DNA of 5,681 nucleotides from Anaerolinea thermophila (lineage in GTDB: Bacteria; Chloroflexota; Anaerolineae; Anaerolineales; Villigracilaceae). Below the pieces are notes generated by a model that was not told the origin of the DNA, did not search any database, and worked only from the letters and a program-made list of their open reading frames with translations. The position numbers and the translations under genes were made by a program. Of this stretch, positions 1 to 5,658 are shown piece by piece. Numbering within the stretch: position 1 is the stretch's first letter; the number at the start of each line of letters is the position of its first letter. The stretch lies in contig DZBA01000224.1 in NCBI GenBank assembly GCA_022729775.1, forward strand, positions 1 through 5,681, read 5' to 3'.

Positions 1-41
1 TACCTTGAAAATCCCCACCCTGCTTGCGGATTTTCAAGGTA
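1..41 (-). terminator. Perfect 14-bp hairpin after the lipoprotein gene, possible terminator or dispersed repeat
   Basis: Bases 1-14 (TACCTTGAAAATCC) are the exact reverse complement of bases 28-41, with a 13-base loop between them. The hairpin lies 12 bases past the stop codon of the lipoprotein gene, where a terminator of the four-gene operon is expected. The stem is AT-rich at its base. The window ends at the arm, so any T-tract on the minus strand cannot be seen. It could equally be a dispersed hairpin repeat, or a terminator shared with a convergent gene outside the window. The hairpin is certain; its function is inferred. Confidence 0.5.
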
Positions 42-53
42 GGCAAAATACCC

Positions 54-647
54 CTACTCCACAACAATTGTAATGTAAATCAAATCGCCGAATAAATTTC
101 CGTCCGGTGACATTGCCTGCCACGAACTTTCATGCGTCCCCGCGCTGGATGGCGCTGTGAATAAAATTCGCAAGGTAACTTGTGTGCCAGCGCGCGCGGG
201 GTACAGCGTTTGTTCCTGCACTGCGCCGAGCGGGTCGCCGCCGATCCACTTCAAGCGGTAGGAAGAATCCCAATTGCAGGTGCCGGTATTTTGCGTCAGC
301 CATTGTTTATCAATGGGCGCGCCTGCCAAAACGATTGTCCCATCGGGAATGGTCAGGTCATTCATGAACTTGAGGTCGTTTGTGCAAACCTCCGGGCTGG
401 CTGTGACCGTAGGCGCGGATGTTGCTGTGGGCGCTTCGATTGCCGGGATGGGAGTCAGCGTGGCGAGCGGCACGGATGTGGGGAGTTGCGTCGGCGGGCG
501 GAAGGGAGTGGGAGTCGGCGCGGGCGCGCAGCTCGATAGGAAAAAAATTCCCGCGAATAAAATCAACGAATATAAAAAAAGACAGATGGGAAGTCCGAAG
601 TAGAATTTCTGGATTCTGACCTTCCGTAAATACTCTGTACAAAACAT
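54..647 (-). CDS. Lipoprotein with Thr/Pro-rich linker and NBR1-type Ig-like domain
   Basis: Probable cell-surface lipoprotein of 197 residues, counted from the ATG at 647. The N-terminus has a basic stretch (RKVRIQK), a hydrophobic core and the lipobox LSSC, which puts the lipidated Cys at residue 40. Residues 41-86 form a Thr/Pro/Ala-rich linker typical of exposed proteins. Residues 88-197 match the Ig-like fold of the NBR1 family: an N-terminal LTIPDGT strand, KQWLTQNTGTCNW, a WIGGDPLG turn, a TAP..AGTHESSW segment and a final DGNLFGD strand. Cys88 and Cys124 could form a disulfide. A longer reading from 746 would run about 95 bases into the NUDIX gene and place 33 extra residues before the signal peptide, so I prefer 647, which starts 4 bases after the NUDIX stop. 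No strong ribosome-binding site is visible, so translational coupling is likely. The ligand is unknown; such domains are usually thought to bind proteins or polysaccharides. Confidence 0.85.
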   Translation of the reverse strand: MFCTEYLRKVRIQKFYFGLPICLFLYSLILFAGIFFLSSCAPAPTPTPFRPPTQLPTSVPLATLTPIPAIEAPTATSAPTVTASPEVCTNDLKFMNDLTIPDGTIVLAGAPIDKQWLTQNTGTCNWDSSYRLKWIGGDPLGAVQEQTLYPARAGTQVTLRILFTAPSSAGTHESSWQAMSPDGNLFGDLIYITIVVE

Positions 648-651
648 AAAA

Positions 652-1146
652 TCAGCCCAGCAATATTTTTTGTGTTGCCTTAAAAGCAAGCGGGGGAAGA
701 TGGTCACGCGCGAACCATTCCGCCGCGTCAGCGTCATCCGCTGCATGTAAGTCCCCGCTCGTCACTTCCGCATGATACACGATGATAAAGTCCGCGCCGC
801 GCTCATGTTCCAACCCTGCAATCACATCCAACACGCGCGTAATGCACACCGTCAAGCCGGTCTCTTCCAAACACTCGCGCGCTGCCGCCTTAGCGGGGTC
901 TTCGCCGCCGTTGACGAAGCCCGCAGGCAGAGTCCACATTCCGCGGAACGGCTCGTTGACCCGGCGCACCAACAGCACGCGACTCTCTTTTTCCACCAAC
1001 ACTGCCGCAGCAACTTTTGGGTCGCTGAAATGCATCCACCCGCACTGCGGACAAACAGGACGCACGCCGCCAAACTTTTCTTGGCGGATGATTTGCGTCG
1101 CGCAGCGCGGACAAAACTTGATTTGATGATCGCGTTTTAGCGCCAT
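652..1146 (-). CDS. Zinc-ribbon NUDIX hydrolase
   Basis: Cytosolic NUDIX pyrophosphohydrolase of 164 residues. An N-terminal zinc ribbon has two Cys pairs (CPRC at 12-15, CPQC at 32-35). The NUDIX fold follows from about residue 44. The NUDIX box at 76-98 is complete: G76, E82, then RECLEETGL (90-98) carrying the metal-binding REUxEExGU core. The zinc ribbon plus NUDIX layout recalls NudC-type NAD(H) pyrophosphatases and short ADP-ribose or nucleotide-sugar hydrolases, but the protein is much shorter than NudC (about 250 residues) and lacks its N-terminal domain. The substrate is therefore open; a nucleoside diphosphate linked to another moiety is the family expectation. The ATG at 1146 overlaps the end of the anti-sigma gene by 10 bases, and only a weak AGG lies about 10 bases upstream, so translation is probably coupled to the preceding gene. 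Confidence 0.92.
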   Translation of the reverse strand: MALKRDHQIKFCPRCATQIIRQEKFGGVRPVCPQCGWMHFSDPKVAAAVLVEKESRVLLVRRVNEPFRGMWTLPAGFVNGGEDPAKAAARECLEETGLTVCITRVLDVIAGLEHERGADFIIVYHAEVTSGDLHAADDADAAEWFARDHLPPLAFKATQKILLG

Positions 1147-1799
1147 GTTCGTTTTGCCTGTTCGCGCAGGACGAACATCACAGCCGCGCTGATGAATCCA
1201 ACCGCCAAAAGAAGCGCCTGCCAGCTGACGGGAATCGGCGCGGCTGGTGGATTCGCTTCGGGCTGGGTCAGCGGCGCGGATTCTACTTCCTGCCCTGATT
1301 CTTTTGCCATCGGCGCAATGTCAGCGGATGCGGTGGGCAGAGCCTCCATTTCAGGCGCGGCGGCAGCGGGCATTTCCAGCGCGGGGGCTTCGGCTGCGGG
1401 CGCGGCGGCTTCTTCCATCATTTGTGGCGCGGCTCCCCCGCCCATGCCGCCCCAGCCTGTGTTGATTGGACCGACATAATTCAAGCGCGGAGTTAACACG
1501 TTCAACGCGAAGGTAAACACCAATAAGAGACTCGCAAACGCGGTGGAAAATTGGAAGAATGAATATGCGCGTGGCAGCGGCGGATTTTGCCCGACCATTT
1601 TGCGCGTCAAGGTGAAGTTGCGCGGGGCTTTTCTTTGGGGAAGTTTGCGTAAGATGTTTCGCGCGGCGCGAAGGTCGGCAAGCGCGGATTCCATTTCGGG
1701 GTCGGCGGCGATGCGCGATTCAAGGCGGGCAGACTCTGTTGGGGTGAGTTGTCCATCGAGATAAGAGGAGAGGAGTTCAAGGTCGCGGGTGTTCATCAT
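1137..1799 (-). CDS. Two-pass membrane anti-sigma factor without zinc ligands
   Basis: Probable membrane regulator that sequesters the ECF sigma factor encoded just upstream; 220 residues. Residues 1-60 are a helical, charged region of the type found at the N-terminus of anti-sigma factors: LLSSYLDGQLTPTE (9-22), then a helix around ALADLRAARNIL (39-50). There is no Cys or His anywhere in the protein, so the usual HxxxCxxC zinc motif is absent. TM1 spans about 80-103. A roughly 87-residue Ala/Pro/Glu/Met-rich stretch follows, then TM2 at about 192-210 and a basic tail (REQAKRTWR). The positive-inside rule gives N-terminus in, loop outside, C-terminus in. The ATG at 1799 overlaps the sigma stop as ATGA. 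A second ATG follows at once, but the ribosome-binding site is better spaced for the first. The role is inferred from gene order plus N-terminal and membrane architecture. Confidence 0.82.
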   Translation of the reverse strand: MMNTRDLELLSSYLDGQLTPTESARLESRIAADPEMESALADLRAARNILRKLPQRKAPRNFTLTRKMVGQNPPLPRAYSFFQFSTAFASLLLVFTFALNVLTPRLNYVGPINTGWGGMGGGAAPQMMEEAAAPAAEAPALEMPAAAAPEMEALPTASADIAPMAKESGQEVESAPLTQPEANPPAAPIPVSWQALLLAVGFISAAVMFVLREQAKRTWR

Positions 1800-2401
1800 C
1801 GGCGCTCCCCTTCAAGACGAAATGCAGCGGGCAAGAGTTCCTCAAAGCCGCGCAGACATTCGCGCAGGCGCAAGCGCGCGCGCGCAAGGCGGCTCTTGAT
1901 TGTCCCCAGCGGGACTTTTGTGGCGGTTGCCACTTCGTTGTAATCCATGCCTTGAATATCGGCAAGCACCACCACGCTGCGAAATTCGGCGGGCAGGTCA
2001 TCGAGACAGTGTTGGATGGCGTGTTCGATCTCATCCGCTTCGGATTGTTGTTCGGGAGTCATGTTGGGGTCGGCAAGCCAGCGCGGAGATTCCATCTCGT
2101 CGCCGTCTTCGGTGTCAGGTTCGAGCGGGGTGGTCGGGCGGCGTTTCTTGCGGCGCAGTTCATCCAGGCAGGCGTTGGTGACGGTGCGCATCAGCCACGC
2201 TTTGAACGATCCGCCGCGAAACGAGGCAATGCTTTTGAACGCGGAGATGAACGCGTCTTGCGTTGCGTCCTGCGCGAGGTCTTCATCGCCGAGAATGCGA
2301 AGCGCGACATTGAACGCCATATCTTGATAATGCAGGACAAGCGTGTTGAATGAATCCAAGTCTCCGCGCTGAGCGGTTTGAATTAAGGCTGTTTCGTCCA
2401 T
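1796..2401 (-). CDS. ECF-type RNA polymerase sigma factor (sigma-70 family)
   Basis: Alternative sigma factor of 201 residues that would direct RNA polymerase to stress or envelope-response promoters. Region 2 spans about 9-87: it opens with LIQTAQRGDLDSFNTLV, continues through the DATQDAFISAFKSIASFRGG segment (core binding and -10 recognition) and ends in a basic DELRRKKRR patch. An acidic linker follows at about 92-125. Region 4 covers about 126-180, with DLPAEFRSVVVL and the helix-turn-helix MDYNEVATATKVPLGTIKSR for the -35 element. Regions 1.1 and 3 are absent, as in ECF factors. The stop overlaps the anti-sigma start, the normal genetic arrangement of a sigma/anti-sigma pair. The start at 2401 leaves region 2 complete, but no Shine-Dalgarno sequence precedes it. 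The exact ECF group cannot be assigned by eye. Confidence 0.95.
   Translation of the reverse strand: MDETALIQTAQRGDLDSFNTLVLHYQDMAFNVALRILGDEDLAQDATQDAFISAFKSIASFRGGSFKAWLMRTVTNACLDELRRKKRRPTTPLEPDTEDGDEMESPRWLADPNMTPEQQSEADEIEHAIQHCLDDLPAEFRSVVVLADIQGMDYNEVATATKVPLGTIKSRLARARLRLRECLRGFEELLPAAFRLEGERR
1805..1813 (-). promoter_or_regulatory. Ribosome-binding site of the anti-sigma gene, inside the sigma gene
   Basis: The minus strand reads GAAGGGGAG followed by five bases (CGCCG) and then ATGATG. This is a strong purine-rich site embedded in the last sigma codons. The spacing is 5 bases to the first ATG and 8 to the second, so either could serve. The first gives the ATGA overlap with the sigma stop. 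A dedicated strong site should give the anti-sigma factor good expression relative to sigma. Confidence 0.7.
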
Positions 2402-2407
2402 GTGGAT

Positions 2408-2437
2408 ATTGTACCGTAGGGGTGGAATCCCTGTAAG
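2408..2437 (-). promoter_or_regulatory. Candidate promoter of the sigma operon
   Basis: On the minus strand CTTACA (2437-2432, 4 of 6 to TTGACA) and TACAAT (2413-2408, 5 of 6 to TATAAT) are separated by 18 bases. The fabK-like terminator ends at 2453, so a promoter must lie within the 50 bases between it and the sigma ATG. The -10 box is only 6 bases from the ATG, so initiation about 7 bases downstream would fall at or next to the start codon, giving a leaderless or nearly leaderless mRNA. The lack of a ribosome-binding site agrees with that. An ECF-type autoregulated promoter is also possible but not recognisable here. Confidence 0.4.
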
Positions 2438-2452
2438 AGAATATTTATGCGT

Positions 2453-2486
2453 AAAAAAAACATCCCGCGTATTTCGGGATGTTTTT
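2453..2486 (-). terminator. Intrinsic terminator of the nitronate monooxygenase/FabK-like gene
   Basis: Arms at 2456-2467 and 2475-2486 are perfectly complementary over 12 bp, with the GC-rich core CATCCCG/CGGGATG and a 7-base loop. On the minus strand the hairpin runs straight into eight T residues (2460-2453). It starts 5 bases past the stop at 2492. On the plus strand it also has five T, so some activity in the other direction is possible. Confidence 0.92.
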
Positions 2487-2491
2487 GGTTT

Positions 2492-3946
2492 CTAACCGGG
2501 TTGTAAGCCTTGCTCGAAAAATGGACCCAGCAAATATCTCACCACGTCTTCTGCCGTGTAACTGGTCTTGCCTTCCTTAAAGAATTGAGCGGCGGCGGCG
2601 AGGTCATCGCCGGATGTGATGATGGGCTTCTCGACATAGCCATCTTTGCGGAGCTGCGGAAAGCCCGCAGTGGCGGTTAAGTTATTGCACAAGCACGAGC
2701 GGTTAACCGTATCTTCCGCGCTACCGCCCTTTTTGACAAAATCGTCCACCGGTTCAGCGGCGCAGCGATAGCCAATTTTTCCATCTTCTCGTTTGTAAAG
2801 CACGCGCAAGAATCCCAAATCGCAGATGCGCGGACGTTGTTCGTATAATTTTTTATCAGAGAGCGTGCCTTCTAACTGCGCGACCTTGAACGGAAAGCCC
2901 GTCGGCGATACCAGCGCACTGGTCAAGACTTCCGCTTCTTCATTGCGGATTTTTTCGATGAGGCGTTTTTTCAATTCTGGTTCCATGCCGGATTCTTCGC
3001 AGAGCGAAAACGCGGTGCCGACTTGTACGCCTGCCGCGCCTGCATCCAACGCGGCTTGCACCTGCTTCGGGTTGCCGTATCCGCCTGCCAGCCAGAAGGG
3101 CAGCCCGATTTGTTTCATCTTTTCCAAGTCTACTGTGTCTTTTTCGCCGTAGATGGGTTCGCCCTTTTCGTTGTATGTGACTGTTCCGCGCGGCGGCGCG
3201 TTATGTCCGCCTGCGGTGGGACCTTCGATGACGAATCCGTCCACCGCGCCTTCGCTGCGTTTGATCAACGCCTGCGCGAGTACCACCGATGAAATGATGG
3301 GAAGAAATTTCGGGCGTTTGAGTTTGCCAACGAGTTTGGATATTCCGGGGAAGATACTTTCCGGGTCAAAGTGGATTCGATAATCATCGTCTTTGCCCGC
3401 GCCGTGAACATCCACGCGATAAGAGACCGGCTCATGGTTGCTGAGTTTATCGAGAATGCCGGCAATTTGCGTGGGAATTCCCGCGCCCATCAACACCACA
3501 TCCACGCCTGCAAGCATCGCGCCGTATAATGAAGCGAGGGTGGGCATTTGCACTTTTTCGAGCAGGTTGATTCCCACCACTCCGGAATGTCCTTCTTTTG
3601 CGAGAAAGACTTCGACATAATTTCCGATGGCTGTCACCTGGTCTACGAATTTTTGCGGGGTCAGGGAATATGCGGCGGGAGTTTTATAAGGCGTTTCGGG
3701 AGACTTTCCGCCGGGGGTGTAATACTTCTCGACCATAGTTTGGACGATTTCCGGCATGGCAAAATTGGAAAGCGCGCGGCGGACATTTCCGCTCATGTCG
3801 CCGTCCATCAAGCGGCTGGCAAAGATGCGGCTGATGCCTGTGCCAGATACAACGCCCAACTGCCCCAAAGACGAAACAGCTTTTGCCAAACGCCAGTCTG
3901 AAATTGCAACGCCCATTCCGCCTTGAATTAACTTCGGTAGATTCAT
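2492..3946 (-). CDS. Long-form nitronate monooxygenase / FabK-like FMN-dependent enzyme
   Basis: FMN-binding TIM-barrel enzyme of the nitronate monooxygenase (2-nitropropane dioxygenase) / enoyl-ACP reductase II superfamily; 484 residues, against about 310-370 for classical members. Visible motifs: LIQGGMGVAIS (6-16) at the first strand; GINLL at 125-129; VLMGAGIP at 151-158; GPTAGGHNAPP at 242-252, where His248 matches the conserved catalytic His of nitronate monooxygenases; and LAGGYGNPKQVQAALDAGA (286-304) then GVQVGTAF, the FMN-phosphate loops. A C-terminal extension from about 360 carries Cys375, Cys395, Cys418 and Cys420 and a conserved-looking CLCNNL...ITSGDDL stretch, as in a long subfamily I recall from several phyla. 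The reaction may be oxidation of alkyl nitronates or reduction of an enoyl thioester; the sequence does not decide. GGAG lies 6 bases before the ATG at 3946. It is a single-gene unit with its own promoter and terminator. Confidence 0.88.
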   Translation of the reverse strand: MNLPKLIQGGMGVAISDWRLAKAVSSLGQLGVVSGTGISRIFASRLMDGDMSGNVRRALSNFAMPEIVQTMVEKYYTPGGKSPETPYKTPAAYSLTPQKFVDQVTAIGNYVEVFLAKEGHSGVVGINLLEKVQMPTLASLYGAMLAGVDVVLMGAGIPTQIAGILDKLSNHEPVSYRVDVHGAGKDDDYRIHFDPESIFPGISKLVGKLKRPKFLPIISSVVLAQALIKRSEGAVDGFVIEGPTAGGHNAPPRGTVTYNEKGEPIYGEKDTVDLEKMKQIGLPFWLAGGYGNPKQVQAALDAGAAGVQVGTAFSLCEESGMEPELKKRLIEKIRNEEAEVLTSALVSPTGFPFKVAQLEGTLSDKKLYEQRPRICDLGFLRVLYKREDGKIGYRCAAEPVDDFVKKGGSAEDTVNRSCLCNNLTATAGFPQLRKDGYVEKPIITSGDDLAAAAQFFKEGKTSYTAEDVVRYLLGPFFEQGLQPG

Positions 3947-3952
3947 TGATTA

Positions 3953-4002
3953 CTCCAATTTTGTTGATAAATACATTACATCTGACGAATAATCTTTGTC
4001 AC
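3953..4002 (-). promoter_or_regulatory. Candidate sigma-70-type promoter and ribosome-binding site of the FabK-like gene
   Basis: On the minus strand GTGACA (4002-3997, 5 of 6 to TTGACA) is followed after 16 bases by TGTAAT (3980-3975, 5 of 6 to TATAAT). Transcription would begin near 3968, giving a leader of about 22 bases that contains GGAG (3956-3953) six bases before the ATG. Position and spacing fit a housekeeping promoter just downstream of the two terminators of the preceding gene. Confidence 0.55.
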
Positions 4003-4070
4003 ATTTTATAGCGGTAGAAGGATGCCGCTCTTGCAGTGACGCATGTAAGTGTGGAAAAATACATAAAGGT

Positions 4071-4091
4071 AAAAAAACACCTTTACAGGTG
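4071..4091 (-). terminator. Second intrinsic terminator behind the hemerythrin-like gene
   Basis: On the minus strand CACCT, the tetraloop GTAA (GNRA type) and AGGTG form a compact 5-bp hairpin followed directly by seven T (4077-4071). It lies about 40 bases past the first terminator and before the FabK-like promoter, so it looks like a back-up. Its 3' arm can also pair with ACCTTTA just downstream (4070-4064), giving an alternative 7-bp hairpin. Confidence 0.6.
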
Positions 4092-4130
4092 ATTTTGAAT
4101 ATAAACCCCAAAGCATGGTGGAAGTTACAT

Positions 4131-4158
4131 AAAAAAAGAACCGGCAATTTGCCAGTCC
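4131..4158 (-). terminator. Intrinsic terminator of the hemerythrin-like gene
   Basis: Read as RNA from the minus strand, GGACUGGCA pairs with UGCCGGUUC across an AAU loop: 9 bp including two G-U wobbles. Seven U follow (4137-4131). It lies 17 bases past the stop at 4176. On the plus strand the wobbles become A-C mismatches, so this terminator should work mainly for leftward transcription. Confidence 0.88.
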
Positions 4159-4175
4159 CTTTTTTTAATTCAATC

Positions 4176-4730
4176 TTACCGCCAGTCGCTTAATTCCTCT
4201 TCCAGCGCTTCGACTTGCTGGATGTATTTTGCCTGGTCGCTTTTGGATGTAGTTGGGAATATGTTATTCACCTCATCCGCTATTTTTTGTTCCTCTTCGA
4301 TTTCGAAGGCTTGCTCTGTCAGCGGGATGATTAAATTCCTGATACGGTCAAGGTGCTCACGCATTGCGGAGTTGTATTCGCTGACCGCCCAAACCAATTC
4401 ACTGCGCGCGACTTCATCGCCCGAATCCCACAACTTTGCAGAGGCGAGCATTTGCCTGCCAGCCTCGCGGCTTTTTTGATGGTCAGTCCGTATCGCGCCG
4501 ACAGGTCCATCATCCGCTGGAAATCCGTTATTTTCCAATGCTTTGAGGAGCGGTTCTTCCTTTTTGAAAAGACCATTCTCGATATACGCGCTGATGAAAT
4601 CATACGCGGAGATGAAGAAATCGGGCTGCGCGAGTTTGCTATTGCCAAGAATCACAGACGCGCCGCCAAGCGCGTCGAGATAACGCCTGATAATCTCCTG
4701 GTCGGCACGTAGGCTTTTTGTAACACGCAT
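4176..4730 (-). CDS. Hemerythrin-like (HHE-type) helical protein with incomplete metal ligands
   Basis: Small cytosolic helical protein of 184 residues that resembles hemerythrin/HHE domain proteins. Similar landmarks are a first helix around ADQEIIRRYLDAL (9-21), FFISAYDFISAYIENGLFKKEEPLLKAL across 38-65 (the usual 'F..HH.KEE..L' helix), then NNGFPADDGPVGAIRTDHQKSRE and a fourth helix REHLDRIRNLIIPL (124-137). Family members normally use His in all four helices plus Glu. Here the first-helix position is Asp/Gln and the second-helix HH is Leu-Phe. Glu58/59, His84 and His126 remain. The normal di-iron or haem-binding role is therefore doubtful. The C-terminal 45 residues are acidic and probably helical. 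The ATG at 4730 has AAAGGA with 9 bases of spacing after GGA. Family assignment is by pattern; function is not inferred. Confidence 0.68.
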   Translation of the reverse strand: MRVTKSLRADQEIIRRYLDALGGASVILGNSKLAQPDFFISAYDFISAYIENGLFKKEEPLLKALENNGFPADDGPVGAIRTDHQKSREAGRQMLASAKLWDSGDEVARSELVWAVSEYNSAMREHLDRIRNLIIPLTEQAFEIEEEQKIADEVNNIFPTTSKSDQAKYIQQVEALEEELSDWR

Positions 4731-4752
4731 GGTATTTTATCCTTTACGTTAT

Positions 4753-4770
4753 TTGACTTGTTCAGGTCAA
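4753..4770. promoter_or_regulatory. 18-bp palindrome in the hemerythrin-like leader, possible operator
   Basis: TTGAC and GTCAA flank 8 bases (plus strand 4753-4757 and 4766-4770). The element lies between the putative start point near 4785 and the ATG at 4730, a place where a repressor could act. Half-sites recall CRP/FNR-type TTGA..TCAA, but the 8-base spacer is not the 4 bases typical of FNR. A 5-bp arm can arise by chance. Confidence 0.25.
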
Positions 4771-4791
4771 GAAATTTTCAAGTTCATAACG

Positions 4792-4800
4792 AGTATATCA
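4792..4800 (-). promoter_or_regulatory. Candidate extended -10 promoter of the hemerythrin-like gene
   Basis: The minus strand reads TGATATACT: an extended TGn motif followed by TATACT (5 of 6 to TATAAT). No good -35 box is seen 16-18 bases upstream, which extended -10 promoters tolerate. Initiation near 4785 would give a leader of about 55 bases. It sits in the 79-base gap after the ParB-like gene, where no terminator is visible, so read-through from that gene is also likely. Confidence 0.4.
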
Positions 4801-4809
4801 CGCCAAAAA

Positions 4810-5658
4810 TTACCTCTCGATGCCAACAAACTGCCGCGCGGCTTCTTCCGGCGGCGTGAGCGGAACGCCCTCCTGCGCGGCAAGATAATGCTGGTGGTCG
4901 AGTATCCACAGGTACAAGTCGCCTTCGGTCTTGTCCGGGAACTCGCCCAGCACTTTGCTCTTGCGGATGACTTTGACGATGGGCATATATACTTTATCGT
5001 ACCAGTGCATAATCGCCTCTTCTTCGGTGATATCGCGCTTTAAATCCAGCCCCATAAAATAACGGTGAACGGCGATGTGTTCCAGCATTCTGTCGAATCC
5101 ATCCGGGATGGTGAGTTTGATGTTGGACTTTGGGCGCAGCTGGTCAAGCGAGGTGCGCTCCAAAAAATGCACTTTGTCATGCAGGATTTCCAAATCTTCG
5201 GTTTTGATATCCGGCGTGATATTGACGCGCGTATAACATTCGCGCACTTCCGCTTCGATGAATTCCTGTCCCTGCTCGCGGGCGACAGAAACGCGGTGAT
5301 GACCATCCACCACGAAGTACACTTCCCCGACCTTGTACAGCACCACCGGCGGAAGGTTCACGTCCGAATAAAACGCGCGGTTGATGCTTTGCCAGCGCGG
5401 GGCAAGGTCGTCCTGTTTGGGAAGGAAGGCGCGGTCGAAATCGTGATACCGATTCAAACTGCCCACAATCTGCTTCATCTCGACGGTTTTTACGCCGCGA
5501 TAAATGGGACCGCCGATGTGTAACTTCTCTTTAATTTCGTCGTATGAAAGCAGGTTGGTCGGCTTGCCGGAGATCACGCCCCAGACATGATGTAAAAAGG
5601 ATTTGAAACGCGCGCGCCCAAAGTCAGATCGGACACGTTCTTCAAGTATGTCATTCAT
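4810..5658 (-). CDS. ParB/sulfiredoxin-like domain protein
   Basis: Soluble protein of 282 residues with a ParB N-terminal-like core. Residues 101-130 read as two strands and a loop: LPPVVLYKVGEVYFVV, then DGHHRVSVAREQG (118-130), which matches the ParB/Srx box (G-x-HR, then A-R-x-x-G). In ParB relatives this region binds a nucleotide (CTP) or carries nuclease activity. The arginine (R122) and both His are present. About 100 residues precede the box and 150 follow. The C-terminal part is mostly helical, with a HWYDKVYMPIVKVIR stretch at 218-232. I see no helix-turn-helix of the ParB/Noc type and no parA neighbour, so a role in chromosome partition is unlikely. No other function is claimed. 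The ATG at 5658 has only a weak GAG before it; the 23 bases upstream reach the window end and are AT-rich. Confidence 0.75.
   Translation of the reverse strand: MNDILEERVRSDFGRARFKSFLHHVWGVISGKPTNLLSYDEIKEKLHIGGPIYRGVKTVEMKQIVGSLNRYHDFDRAFLPKQDDLAPRWQSINRAFYSDVNLPPVVLYKVGEVYFVVDGHHRVSVAREQGQEFIEAEVRECYTRVNITPDIKTEDLEILHDKVHFLERTSLDQLRPKSNIKLTIPDGFDRMLEHIAVHRYFMGLDLKRDITEEEAIMHWYDKVYMPIVKVIRKSKVLGEFPDKTEGDLYLWILDHQHYLAAQEGVPLTPPEEAARQFVGIER

Noticed and set aside
648..746. N-terminal extension of the lipoprotein reading frame by 33 residues
   Set aside because: It lies inside the NUDIX gene, and the extra residues would stand before a complete signal peptide. The ATG at 647 fits both the lipobox distance and the gene spacing.
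1952..2353. 133-codon plus-strand frame opposite the sigma gene
   Set aside because: The sigma factor motifs on the minus strand are unmistakable; the antisense frame shows none.
4064..4091. Riboswitch or classical attenuator before the FabK-like gene
   Set aside because: The hairpins lie upstream of the proposed FabK-like promoter, the competing arm is transcribed after the T-tract, and there is only about 40 bases of unstructured sequence before them, too little for a known aptamer.
3950..4147. Minus-strand 65-codon reading frame in the gap before the FabK-like gene
   Set aside because: It starts with TTG in a terminator hairpin, has no ribosome-binding site, and runs through a second terminator and the FabK-like promoter. 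Its product resembles no protein.
4753..4770. FNR-type binding site
   Set aside because: Half-sites look similar, but the spacer is 8 bases instead of 4 and the inner bases differ.
5065..5523. 152-codon plus-strand frame opposite the ParB-like gene
   Set aside because: It is antisense to a well-supported gene, has no recognisable domain and reflects the codon pattern of the opposite strand.
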